DNA from: Sphingomonas sp. PAMC 26605 | GTDB taxonomy: Bacteria; Pseudomonadota; Alphaproteobacteria; Sphingomonadales; Sphingomonadaceae | Reading direction: 5' to 3' | Assembly (NCBI RefSeq): GCF_000241485.1 | Contig: NZ_JH584241.1 | Location: forward strand, 3,677,433-3,741,432 | DNA: 64,000 bases | Shown: positions 27,883 to 36,348 of the stretch, in pieces | How positions within the stretch are numbered: the stretch's first letter is position 1 | Layout: every line of letters starts with the position of its first letter | The notes under the pieces: model-generated | Seen by the model: the letters and a program-made list of their open reading frames with translations, nothing else | Told to the model about the DNA's origin: nothing | Database searches by the model: none | Program-made: the position numbers and the translations under genes

Positions 27883-29169
27883 ATGACTGACTCCGTCAAG
27901 CTGAACGCCGCAGGCAAGGACCTCGATCTGAAGGTCATGTCGGGCAGCGTCGGTCCCGATGTGATCGATATCCGCAAGCTCTATGCCCAGACGGGCATGT
28001 TCACCTACGATCCGGGCTTCACCTCGACCGCGTCGTGCGACTCGGCGATCACCTATATCGATGGTGACGAGGGCGTGCTGCTCCATCGCGGCTATCCGAT
28101 CGGCCAGCTCGCCGAAAAGTCGAGCTTCATGGAAGTCTCGTATCTGCTGCTCAACGGCGAACTGCCGAACAAAAGCGAGCTCGACGGCTTCACCCACACG
28201 ATCACGCGCCACACGATGCTGCACGAGCAGCTCGCCTCGTTCTTCCGCGGCTTCCGCCGCGACGCGCATCCGATGGCGATCATGTGCGGCGTCGTCGGCG
28301 CGCTCTCGGCTTTCTATCATGACAGCGCCGACATCACCGATCCGCAGCAGCGCATGATCGCGTCGCACCGCCTGATCGCCAAGATGCCGACGATCGCGGC
28401 GATGGCGTACAAGTACAGCGTCGGGCAGCCCTTCCTCTATCCCGACAATTCGCTCAGCTACACCGGCAACTTCCTGCGCATGACCTTCGGCGTGCCCGCT
28501 GAGGAATATGTCGTGAACCCGATCGTCGAGCGCGCGATGGACCGGATCTTCATCCTCCACGCCGATCACGAGCAGAACGCCTCGACCTCGACGGTGCGTC
28601 TCGCCGGTTCGTCGGGCGCCAATCCGTTCGCGTGCATCGCAGCGGGCATCGCCTGCCTGTGGGGCCCGGCGCATGGCGGCGCCAACGAAGCCGCGCTCAA
28701 CATGCTGCGCGAGATCGGCACGGTCGACCGCATTCCCGAATATATCGCCCGCGCCAAGGACAAGAACGATCCGTTCCGCCTGATGGGCTTCGGTCACCGC
28801 GTCTACAAGAATTACGATCCGCGCGCGACCGTGATGCAGCAGACCGTGCGCGAAGTGCTCGGCGAGCTCGGCGTGACCGATCCGGTGTTCGACGTCGCGT
28901 TGAAGCTCGAGGAAATGGCGCTTAACGACCCGTATTTCATCGAGAAGAAGCTGTTCCCGAACGTCGATTTCTATTCGGGCGTGATCCTCTCGGCGATCGG
29001 CTTCCCAACGACGATGTTCACCGCATTGTTCGCGCTCGCCCGCACCGTCGGCTGGGTCGCGCAGTGGAACGAGATGATCTCGGATCCCGAGCAGAAGATC
29101 GGCCGTCCGCGGCAGCTCTACACCGGCCCGACGCAGCGCGACTTCGTGCCGCTGGCCGACCGTTCGTGA
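27883..29169 (+). CDS. gltA: Citrate synthase
   Basis: Condenses oxaloacetate and acetyl-CoA at the entry of the TCA cycle. The 428-residue length and N-terminal beta domain ([19 protein letters not shown]) indicate the Gram-negative hexameric type. Catalytic regions are visible: the first His in [11 protein letters not shown], the second in [14 protein letters not shown], and the Asp strand NVDFYSGV. An AAAGGA ribosome site precedes the ATG. It follows gltX closely and overlaps a small membrane protein gene at its stop. Confidence 0.97.
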   Translation: MTDSVKLNAAGKDLDLKVMSGSVGPDVIDIRKLYAQTGMFTYDPGFTSTASCDSAITYIDGDEGVLLHRGYPIGQLAEKSSFMEVSYLLLNGELPNKSELDGFTHTITRHTMLHEQLASFFRGFRRDAHPMAIMCGVVGALSAFYHDSADITDPQQRMIASHRLIAKMPTIAAMAYKYSVGQPFLYPDNSLSYTGNFLRMTFGVPAEEYVVNPIVERAMDRIFILHADHEQNASTSTVRLAGSSGANPFACIAAGIACLWGPAHGGANEAALNMLREIGTVDRIPEYIARAKDKNDPFRLMGFGHRVYKNYDPRATVMQQTVREVLGELGVTDPVFDVALKLEEMALNDPYFIEKKLFPNVDFYSGVILSAIGFPTTMFTALFALARTVGWVAQWNEMISDPEQKIGRPRQLYTGPTQRDFVPLADRS

Positions 29170-29360
29170 GCGTGCTCAAGACGCTCGCCCTGGTGGCGGG
29201 CGTCTTGATCCTCGCGTTCGGCTTGCTGTTCGCAGGGCAAGGCGCCGGGCTCATCATGTGGCCGGCCTCGAGCTTCATGCTCAAGCAGGGCAGCTGGGTA
29301 CTCTACGGCGCGATCGTCGCGCTTGCCGGCGCCGGTTTGATCTGGTGGGCGCGGCGCTAA
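29166..29360 (+). CDS. Small two-helix membrane protein
   Basis: A 64-residue protein starting at a GTG that overlaps the gltA stop (GTGA). It has two hydrophobic helices, [19 protein letters not shown] and [19 protein letters not shown], with a short loop between and a basic end. It has no motif I can name; small proteins of this form follow gltA in related genomes. Translational coupling implies co-expression with citrate synthase. Confidence 0.65.
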   Translation: MSVLKTLALVAGVLILAFGLLFAGQGAGLIMWPASSFMLKQGSWVLYGAIVALAGAGLIWWARR

Positions 29361-29366
29361 GGCGCG

Positions 29367-30752
29367 TTACGCTGCCGGTAACGTGAAGATGAAGCGCGCG
29401 CCCTGCCCCGGCGCCGAATCGACCGTGACATCGCCGCCCATCGCGCGTGCCAGGCGGCGCGCGATATAGAGGCCGAGCCCGCTCCCGCCAGCCTCGCGCG
29501 GATCGACGCGCTCGAACTTCTCGAAGATCCGCGCCTGATCCTCGCGCGCGATTCCCTTGCCCTGATCGGCGACGATCACCGCCGCGATCGCACCCTCGCG
29601 TTCGGCGCGGACCCACACCATGCCGTCGGCGGGCGAATAGCGTACCGCGTTGCCGATCAGATTGACCAGGATCTGCAATGCACGGCGGAATTCGCCGGTC
29701 GCCGCCAGCGTCTCGCCGAACGCTGGGCGATCGATCCGCACCCGCGCCTCGCTCGCGCGCACCTGCAACAGCCCCGCCGCACGCCGCGCGACGTCGGCCA
29801 GATCGACTGGTTCCTCCAGCACCGCGAAATCGGGCCGCTCGATCGCCTGCAAATCGACCAGGTCGTCGACCAGGCCCTTCAGATGTCGCCCCGCACTCGC
29901 GATATCGGCAGCGTAATCGGCGTAATCCTGGCGCAGCGGTCCTTCCGACTGCGCATGGATGCTGTCGGCATTGGCGATGATCCGGTCGAGCGGCAGCCGT
30001 AATGCCTGGTCGAGCCGCTCGGCAAACGCGCTGATCGTCGCGTCGCTGCTGGGCTCCGGCGCAACAATGGCGGCTTCATCGAGCATGTGCGTGGCGCCGA
30101 CAAAGCCTGCGAACAAACCGCTCGCATCGGTGCGCGGCGTCGCCGAAAGCCGTACCGCGCGTCCCGTGTCGCGAAGCGTCGCCGGCTGATCGTCGAAGCG
30201 CTGCTGCAGCGCGAGCCCGCCGAGGATCGGAAACGCCCCGCCGTCGCTTTCGCCGAGGATGAACAGCCGCGTCAGCGGCTGACCGAGCAATGCCGCCGCG
30301 TCGAAGCCGTAGCGCGCGCCGGCGGTGATCGTCATAAAGGTCAGCCGCAACGCGCTGTCGGTCTCCCACAGCCAGTCGGCCTCGCTTCGCAAGAAATCGC
30401 TCGCGCGGTCGTCGGCGATGTCGCCGGGATACCAGGGCGCGCGCGTGCGCCATCCGGTGATTGTGAGGCGGACACCATCGGGCGCTTTGCTCGGCCCGGT
30501 TTCCGGCTGCGCGCGCACCCACAGTTCGAGATCGTCGTCGCCATCGGCGGCGACGACGCCGCGCGAGACGAGGATGCCGAGCCGCCCCGCGAGATGCGCA
30601 AGCGTCGCGATCTGCGGCACGGCCAGCGGCAGGCCGATCGCGCCGCCCGCGCGCGCGTTAAGATCGTACAGCCGCTGGTCCGCCTCGACCAGGCGGCCTT
30701 CGCGGTCGATCAGCCCATGCACCGGCGGCAGCATCGGATCGTTGACGTTCAT
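29367..30752 (-). CDS. PAS histidine-kinase-like protein lacking the phospho-acceptor His
   Basis: A 461-residue cytoplasmic sensor-kinase homologue. An N-terminal region of uncertain fold (1–110) is followed by a PAS-like domain (about 120–225, ADWLWETDSALRLTFM), a dimerisation helix pair (about 240–305) and an HATPase domain (310–461). The ATPase boxes look intact: NLIGNAVRYSP, VADQGKGI, IFEKFERVD, GSGLGLYIA. In the dimerisation helix the usual H-E-L-R-T-P-L reads QALRLPL, so both the His (Gln249) and the adjacent Glu are lost. It therefore should not autophosphorylate there, recalling DivL of Caulobacter, which has Tyr. It overlaps the DUF2336 gene by four bases. Confidence 0.85.
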   Translation of the reverse strand: MNVNDPMLPPVHGLIDREGRLVEADQRLYDLNARAGGAIGLPLAVPQIATLAHLAGRLGILVSRGVVAADGDDDLELWVRAQPETGPSKAPDGVRLTITGWRTRAPWYPGDIADDRASDFLRSEADWLWETDSALRLTFMTITAGARYGFDAAALLGQPLTRLFILGESDGGAFPILGGLALQQRFDDQPATLRDTGRAVRLSATPRTDASGLFAGFVGATHMLDEAAIVAPEPSSDATISAFAERLDQALRLPLDRIIANADSIHAQSEGPLRQDYADYAADIASAGRHLKGLVDDLVDLQAIERPDFAVLEEPVDLADVARRAAGLLQVRASEARVRIDRPAFGETLAATGEFRRALQILVNLIGNAVRYSPADGMVWVRAEREGAIAAVIVADQGKGIAREDQARIFEKFERVDPREAGGSGLGLYIARRLARAMGGDVTVDSAPGQGARFIFTLPAA

Positions 30753-31858
30753 CGTGCACGCCCTAGCGCAACCAAAGCAGCGCGGTAATCGCGGTGGAGC
30801 AGCAGCGGCGCGAGCGCTTCGCGTGCGATCACAGGATCGATCGCGACGATGTCGTCGAGTGAATCGGCGAAGCGATCGATCGCGCGCGCGGGATCGGCCT
30901 CGCTCAGCGCAAGGCCGATCCGCGCGATCGATTCGCGATCGAGCTCGAGCGCGCGCAGCAGCAGCCACAGCCGCTCGGCGCCGGGATCGAGCACGATCTC
31001 GCGCGCATCGGCATAATCGATCCCCATCGCATGCGCGAGCAAGGCGATGAACAGAGCGAGACGGCGGTCGGCCAACGACTCGACCAAGAGCGTGGCAAAT
31101 TCCTCCGGCTGTGGATCGAGCGCGGCCGCCAGCCGCAACGCGACCGATTCGAGTCGCTCGCCTTCGTCGTGTGCGGCGATGCTGCGCAACGCGGCCTCGG
31201 CAAGCGCACGGTCGAGCTGCGCGACCGCCTCGGGCGAAACATCGCAAACGCGTTCGCGCAACACCGCGGCGACCCACCACACCAGGCGATGGTGCAACTC
31301 GGCCGGCAGTTCGGTGGTGACCGGCTGGCCGGGCCCTGCGGGAAAGCGACGACGACTATCGGCCGAGAGCAACGCCATCGCCCCGGCCGCGACGACGCCA
31401 TCGGGCGCGCCGACGAGGCGCGGTAACAGGCTGGCGCGATCGGGATCCTCGGGCGCCTCGCTCGGCAAGGCGTCGGCGAGCAGATCCTGGCGGACCCGCC
31501 CAAACAGCTCGCGCATCAGCTCGGGATCGCGCACCAGCCCCGAGCCGATCAGCCGCTCGAGCGTAGCCGGCGATTCGGCGGCCAGCGCCTCGGCGATCGT
31601 CGGCACGCCGCGCGCGGCGAGCAGGCGCGCGGCATGGCGCCGCAAGCCCGCCTCGACCCCGCGCGCGAGATCGCCGAGCACGCGCCCCATCGCCAGCCGC
31701 GTGCGGTCGTCGAGCCGGGCATGGTCGGCGAGGTAGAAATCGTCGATCGCGACCCGGAGCCGCTCGTCGGCGCGGCCGTCTGCCGCCGCCGCCCGGCCGA
31801 GCAGCGCCATGGCGCCCCCGCGGGCGCCGGCATCGATGTCGCGACGTTTGATCGACAT
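30749..31858 (-). CDS. DUF2336 domain protein
   Basis: A 369-residue, alpha-helical, Ala/Leu/Arg-rich soluble protein of the DUF2336 family found in alphaproteobacteria. No catalytic motif is visible; repeated helical pairs (for example LIGSGLVRDPELMRELFGRV and LFIALLAHAMGIDYADAREIV) suggest a HEAT-like scaffold. No signal peptide or membrane span. Its stop overlaps the start of the kinase-like gene, so the two are made together and may interact. A CtrA-like box lies 26–40 bases upstream of its start. Confidence 0.8.
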   Translation of the reverse strand: MSIKRRDIDAGARGGAMALLGRAAAADGRADERLRVAIDDFYLADHARLDDRTRLAMGRVLGDLARGVEAGLRRHAARLLAARGVPTIAEALAAESPATLERLIGSGLVRDPELMRELFGRVRQDLLADALPSEAPEDPDRASLLPRLVGAPDGVVAAGAMALLSADSRRRFPAGPGQPVTTELPAELHHRLVWWVAAVLRERVCDVSPEAVAQLDRALAEAALRSIAAHDEGERLESVALRLAAALDPQPEEFATLLVESLADRRLALFIALLAHAMGIDYADAREIVLDPGAERLWLLLRALELDRESIARIGLALSEADPARAIDRFADSLDDIVAIDPVIAREALAPLLLHRDYRAALVALGRAR

Positions 31859-31883
31859 ACGTCAAGCATCTAGGGGGTTGTCG

Positions 31884-31898
31884 TTAAAGCCAAGCTAA
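31884..31898 (-). promoter_or_regulatory. CtrA-like binding site upstream of the DUF2336–kinase operon
   Basis: On the minus strand TTAG-CTTGGCT-TTAA matches the CtrA consensus TTAA-N7-TTAA at 7 of 8 fixed positions and is followed by C, as is common. It sits 26–40 bases before the DUF2336 start, overlapping the stop of the preceding gene. A related but weaker element is at 33424–33438. Confidence 0.4.
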
Positions 31899-33055
31899 GG
31901 CTTTCGACGAAACCCCTCAATCGCCGAAGCGAGCGTCGCAGCGGCATAAAGCCCGGCCGCACCGAGCGCGAGCAGCGGCTGACCGAACACCAGCAGGACG
32001 AACAGCACCAGCGGATAGGCCGCGGGGCTCGCCCACCAGCGCCGCTGCAGCGCCGGATCGGCGGCGCGTTCCAGCAAGACGGCGACGATCACCAGCGTGA
32101 CCGCGAGGATCAGGCCGGCGGGGCGATCGGCGCGATACCCGACGAGGAGCGCCGCCGCCGCGGCAAGTCCCGATCGGGCATGGTCGGCGAAGCGCGCCGG
32201 CCCGGCTTCGTCGCGCACCCAGGCGATCGCCGCCGCGATCGTCGCGATGACGATCGCGCCGCAGACGAGTCCCATCCCGATCGCGCCATGCCCTGCCAGC
32301 AGCGTGACGAAGCCACCGAGTGCCACCGCCGCGCCCGCGCCGATCACCCCGAACGTCGGCACGGTGCGCGCCATCAGCGGCGGCAGCGCAAGGCGCACCA
32401 GCGGCGCCAGCAGATAGCGGTCGACCCAGCGCAGCGGCTTGGCGACCAACGCCGCGACCATTCCGTTGCCGCGCCGCGCGAGCGCCTGTGCGCTGCGCTC
32501 GATTCCGTGCGTCGCGGCCATATGCGAATCGAGATGGACCTGGTCGGCGCCCGCTTGCGCCGCGACCCGCAGCAAGGTCGACTGAAAGTCATAATCGCGC
32601 GGCAGCGCCGCGGCCTCGACGACCCGCTTCCCCTCAAGCAGCGCAAGTCCGGCCCAGGCGGTGTCCGCCCCGACGCGCTCATAGTGCGGGTCGCCCTCGT
32701 CGGTGACGAGCAAGGTATCGTGCGGCATCAACGCGATCGCCTGCACGACGTCGCCGGTCGTCACCACGCCATCGGCGACGACGAGGACGCGCGCGAGCGG
32801 ATGGAGCTTCTCGACCGCCTCCGCCGCGGTACGCACCGCATCGACCGACACGCCGCGCCGTCCGATCCGGCTGATCGCGCCGAGCAATTCAGGCGTCATC
32901 CGCGCGACGACGAGCACGATCTGCATCGCGCCCGCAGCGGCAAGCAAACGGGCCTGGAACTCGATCAGCGTCAGTCCGCCGAACGGCAGCGTCGCGGCGA
33001 GCACGCCCATCCGGTCATCGGCATCTTCGGTCGCAAAAATCAGTCCAGCCAGCAT
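31895..33055 (-). CDS. Membrane protein with nucleotidyltransferase-like N-terminus
   Basis: A 386-residue protein. The first 200 residues resemble a sugar- or alcohol-phosphate nucleotidyltransferase in outline (PFGGLTLIEFQARLLAAAGA; RVLVVADGVVTTGDVV), but the glycine-rich nucleotide loop at the start is missing. The C-terminal half has about five to six membrane helices (TFGVIGAGAAVALGGFVTLLAG onward). The layout recalls bifunctional cytidylyltransferase/CDP-alcohol transferases, yet I do not see the CDP-alcohol signature (DG-x2-AR). It lies between the HPt-like and DUF2336 genes on the same strand. Function is not known. Confidence 0.65.
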   Translation of the reverse strand: MLAGLIFATEDADDRMGVLAATLPFGGLTLIEFQARLLAAAGAMQIVLVVARMTPELLGAISRIGRRGVSVDAVRTAAEAVEKLHPLARVLVVADGVVTTGDVVQAIALMPHDTLLVTDEGDPHYERVGADTAWAGLALLEGKRVVEAAALPRDYDFQSTLLRVAAQAGADQVHLDSHMAATHGIERSAQALARRGNGMVAALVAKPLRWVDRYLLAPLVRLALPPLMARTVPTFGVIGAGAAVALGGFVTLLAGHGAIGMGLVCGAIVIATIAAAIAWVRDEAGPARFADHARSGLAAAAALLVGYRADRPAGLILAVTLVIVAVLLERAADPALQRRWWASPAAYPLVLFVLLVFGQPLLALGAAGLYAAATLASAIEGFRRKP

Positions 33056-33105
33056 CGCAAAGCTGTTAGGGCGTAAGCGTGGCTAAGGCAAAGCCTGCGA
33101 GACGC

Positions 33106-33399
33106 TTACAGCCTATCGACCGCGCGCCGCAGCCGCCGCAGCAGTGCAGCGTCCTGTGCTTCGGCCTCGGCCGCCTCGGTCGCGATCGCCATCAGCCGGA
33201 CCGCACCGAAACTCGCCGCGAGCCCGCGCAGCCGGAACGCCGCGTCGCGCCACGCGGGGTCGCCCTGCGCCGCTTCGAGCACGGCGAGGCCATGCCGCAC
33301 GCTGTCGAGGAAAGCAGCGCGCAATTCGGCGATCAGCGCGGGTTCGTCCCCCACCGCCGCCGCCAGCGTCGCATCGATTGCACCGGGATCATAGGCCAT
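33106..33399 (-). CDS. HPt-like protein lacking the phospho-acceptor His
   Basis: A 97-residue four-helix protein that fits the histidine phosphotransfer fold. The conserved helix normally reads AH-x-LKG; here it is AAFRLRGLAASFGAVRL, with Phe55 in place of His and Arg58 in place of Lys. The rest (IAELRAAFLDSVRHGLAVLEAA) matches the preceding helix. It cannot relay phosphate at that site and may act as a binding partner only. It heads the minus-strand run ending with the kinase-like gene and is divergent from the coiled-coil gene. Confidence 0.65.
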   Translation of the reverse strand: MAYDPGAIDATLAAAVGDEPALIAELRAAFLDSVRHGLAVLEAAQGDPAWRDAAFRLRGLAASFGAVRLMAIATEAAEAEAQDAALLRRLRRAVDRL

Positions 33400-33423
33400 G
33401 CGCCCGGCATAGCGAACGATCGG

Positions 33424-33438
33424 TTAAGCCAAGGTTTC
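33424..33438 (+). promoter_or_regulatory. Weak CtrA-like element in divergent region
   Basis: TTAA-GCCAAGG-TTTC matches TTAA-N7-TTAA at 6 of 8 positions. Read on the minus strand it shares CTTGGCTTAAC with the better site at 31884–31898, where the core reads CTTGGCTTTAAC. It lies between the HPt-like gene and the coiled-coil gene. Confidence 0.3.
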
Positions 33439-33481
33439 GCTATTCGCTTTGCGCGCGGCATATTCGTGGTAAACACCCCCT

Positions 33482-35785
33482 ATGAACGGGGGTTCGCGGA
33501 TCATCGACTTGCGGCCGAGCAGCGCCGCCTTTTCGGGCGAGAACCGCGACGGCGGCGTTTCCCCCGGAGCGACGCCATATATCCATGAGGAACCGATCGA
33601 ACTGACCGACGTGATCGAAGATACACCCGTCCGCTATCCGCTGCCATGGCCCGGCATCATCGGAGCGGTGGTGTCGGTCGGCTGGCTCGGCGGGATGCTG
33701 GCGCTGTCCCGGGCGAGCCTCGCTACGCTCGCCCCGCCGATGCTGGCGATGTTCGTCGCCAGCCTGTGCGTCCCGCCTGCGCTGATCGGTATCCTCTTGC
33801 TCCTTACCCAGCGTTCGAGCCGCGCCGAGGCGAAACGCTTCGGCATCACCGCGCGCGCGATGCGCGCCGAGGCGGCGAGCCTAGAGCGGACCGTCGCGGT
33901 GCTCGGCCGAACAATCGACACGCACCGTGCCAACCTCGCCGAACAGACCAATGCGCTGATGGCGCTGGGTGACGGCGCCGCTGCGCGCCTCGCGAGCGTC
34001 GGCACCGGGCTCGCCGCGCAAGTGGCGGACGCGGACGCCCATGCGGCGACGCTCGCCACCGCCGCCGATCAGGCGCATACGCGGCTCGACGTGCTGCTCG
34101 CCCTGCTGCCGCGGGCGCATGGCGAAACCGATGCGCTCGCGCAGCTGCTCAAGGCCACCGGCGTCACGGCGAGCGAACATGCCGCCGCGCTCGACGCGCA
34201 ACTCAATGCGCTCGCCGAACGCGGTCGCGAGGCCGACGCCGTCGCCAACGGCGCCGCGCAGAAGCTCGCGGCGCACATCACGCGAATGGAAGTCACCAGC
34301 GAAACCGCCGGGGCCCGGCTCGAACAGGTCACCGGCGACATGTCGCACGCAGTCGATGCCCTGCTCGGCCGCACCGCCGACGCGGTCGACGAGGCTCGCA
34401 AGGGCATTGCCGCGCAAGGCGACGCAATGCTCGCGATGCTCGAGACCAATCAGGCCGCGCTCGACCGCGCCGCGCACGACAGCGCCGAAGGACTGGCGGC
34501 GCGGATCCTCGAGATCGAACGCCTGATCGAAGACGTCGTGGCGCGGCTCGGCGAGCAGCGCAATCTCAGCGGCGCGATCGTCCGCGATATCGACCAGGGC
34601 ATCACGCGCGTGTCGGGTCAGTTCGACCAATTCCATTCGCAGGGGGTATCCCGCGCGCAGGATCTTGCGGCGTCGCTTAGCGCGCTCGGCGGCTCGGCGC
34701 ATGCCATGATTGAGGCGCTGCAGACCGGTGACACGATGGCGACCAATGCGATCGCGACGACCGAGCGGCTGCTGCTCGCGCTCGACGCGGCGGCGCGCGA
34801 GATCGACGAAACGCTGCCCGACGCGCTGACCCGGCTCGATTCGCGCACCGCCGAAAGTCGCCGCGCCGTCGCGCTGGCCAAGCCCGAACTGCTCGCCTTG
34901 GTCACCGCCGCGGAGAGCACGCACGACGCGATCGAGGCGATCGCGCATGTCGTCGCCACGCAGCGCGACACCGTCGAGAAGATGGCGGGCACGCTGCTCG
35001 ATACGCTCAGCGACGGCAAGGTCCGTGCCGATGCGCTCGGCCAGATGGTCGACGACACGATCGATCGTACGCACCGTTTCGCGGAGGAAGCCGCGCCGCG
35101 GCTGGTCGAGGCGCTGCTGCGCGTCCGCGACAGCGCCACAGCCGCCGCCGACCGCGCGCGCGAGACGCTTGCCAGCGTCATCCCCGCGGCCGCGCTCGCG
35201 CTCGAGGAACATAGCGCCGCGGCGATGGAGCGCGCCACCGCGAGCGCGGTCGACCGCCAGATCGCCAGCATCGGCGACGCGGCCGAGGCCGCCGCCGCGG
35301 CGGCCGAACGCGCTTCGCAGCGATTGACCCAGCAGATCCAGGCGATCGCCGATTCGACCGCGCTGGTCGAAAGCCGGCTGATCGAGCAACGGCAAGAGCG
35401 CGAGCAGGCCGATCAGGACACGCTGACGCGCCGCGTTTCGCTGCTGATCGAATCGCTCAATTCCGCCTCGATCGATATCGCCAAGGCCTTCTCGGTCGAT
35501 GTCTCGGACAGCGCCTGGTCGGCCTATCTGAAGGGCGACCGCGGGGTCTTCACGCGGCGCGCGGTGCGGCTCGTCGACGCTGGCGACGCGCGCGAGATCG
35601 TGCGACTGTATGACGACGACGCGACCTTCCGCGACCAGGTCAATCGCTATATCCATGATTTCGAAGCGATGCTGCGCGCGATCCTGTCGCAGCGCGACGG
35701 GACGCCGCTCGGCGTGACGCTCCTCTCGTCGGACATGGGCAAATTGTACGTGGCACTCGCGCAGGCGATCGAACGGCTGCGCTAG
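33482..35785 (+). CDS. Large membrane-anchored coiled-coil protein
   Basis: A 767-residue protein with a Pro-containing cytoplasmic start, two membrane helices (about 57–77 and 83–108), and then about 550 residues of Ala/Glu/Arg/Asp-rich heptad sequence predicted as long coiled coil. The final 130 residues (SIDIAKAFSVDVSDSAWSAYLKGDRGVFTRRAVRLVD) look globular and well conserved in style. It resembles chemoreceptor or polarity-scaffold architecture but lacks the chemoreceptor hairpin signature. It is flanked by two HPt-type genes, one degenerate and one intact, which suggests a signalling or cell-pole role. I do not recognise a named family. Confidence 0.75.
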   Translation: MNGGSRIIDLRPSSAAFSGENRDGGVSPGATPYIHEEPIELTDVIEDTPVRYPLPWPGIIGAVVSVGWLGGMLALSRASLATLAPPMLAMFVASLCVPPALIGILLLLTQRSSRAEAKRFGITARAMRAEAASLERTVAVLGRTIDTHRANLAEQTNALMALGDGAAARLASVGTGLAAQVADADAHAATLATAADQAHTRLDVLLALLPRAHGETDALAQLLKATGVTASEHAAALDAQLNALAERGREADAVANGAAQKLAAHITRMEVTSETAGARLEQVTGDMSHAVDALLGRTADAVDEARKGIAAQGDAMLAMLETNQAALDRAAHDSAEGLAARILEIERLIEDVVARLGEQRNLSGAIVRDIDQGITRVSGQFDQFHSQGVSRAQDLAASLSALGGSAHAMIEALQTGDTMATNAIATTERLLLALDAAAREIDETLPDALTRLDSRTAESRRAVALAKPELLALVTAAESTHDAIEAIAHVVATQRDTVEKMAGTLLDTLSDGKVRADALGQMVDDTIDRTHRFAEEAAPRLVEALLRVRDSATAAADRARETLASVIPAAALALEEHSAAAMERATASAVDRQIASIGDAAEAAAAAAERASQRLTQQIQAIADSTALVESRLIEQRQEREQADQDTLTRRVSLLIESLNSASIDIAKAFSVDVSDSAWSAYLKGDRGVFTRRAVRLVDAGDAREIVRLYDDDATFRDQVNRYIHDFEAMLRAILSQRDGTPLGVTLLSSDMGKLYVALAQAIERLR

Positions 35786-35794
35786 GCGGCAGGG

Positions 35795-36208
35795 TTAGAT
35801 CGCGCGCCGCCCGAACGCCGGCCGCCGCGCGACGAGCGGATTGGAATCGCGTTCGAGCATCGCCAGCGTTGCCTCGAACAGCGGCCGCAGCGCGACGATA
35901 TGCTCGAGCGCTTCCTCAGGCGTGTCGTGATTCTCGACGCAAGCCCGCGCGATCACCTCAATGCGCTCGGCCACGGTGCCGAGCGGCTCCGCCCCGAACT
36001 GGAACGATTCGCCTTTGAGCGTATGCGCCGGAATGACCATCGCGGCGGCGTTTCCGGCGCGCATCGCGGCTTCGAGCGCGGCGACGGATTTGACCCCGTC
36101 CTCGCGAAAGTAACCGAGAATACGCACGAACCCGGCACCGAGCTCGGAGCGCGCACGGGCAAATGCCGTCCGGTCGATCAAGTCCTTTTCGTCGAGCGCC
36201 ACCGCCAT
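35795..36208 (-). CDS. Histidine phosphotransfer (HPt) domain protein
   Basis: A 137-residue HPt protein with the active helix intact: PAHTLKGESFQFGAEPLGTVAERIE, His62 being the phospho-acceptor and Lys65 conserved. It would relay phosphate between a hybrid kinase and a response regulator, neither of which is adjacent. A GGGAG ribosome site precedes the ATG. It is convergent with the coiled-coil gene, with nine bases between stops. Confidence 0.85.
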   Translation of the reverse strand: MAVALDEKDLIDRTAFARARSELGAGFVRILGYFREDGVKSVAALEAAMRAGNAAAMVIPAHTLKGESFQFGAEPLGTVAERIEVIARACVENHDTPEEALEHIVALRPLFEATLAMLERDSNPLVARRPAFGRRAI

Positions 36209-36348
36209 CTCCCGCAGGCCTATCGCCCCGTTACCTGAATATTAGGCGGCCGAAGTAAACGAGAGGTTGATGCCCGTGTCAAAAAGGCAGCTGTCGAACT
36301 AAAGGCATGCTTCAGATCAATAGAGTAATTCTGCTATTGGAAGCGATG

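Noticed and set aside
29365..29388. Small hairpin (CGTTAC…GTAACG) between the gltA-linked gene and the kinase-like gene
   Set aside because: Only six base pairs, no T-run, and it overlaps the kinase-like stop; too weak to call a terminator.
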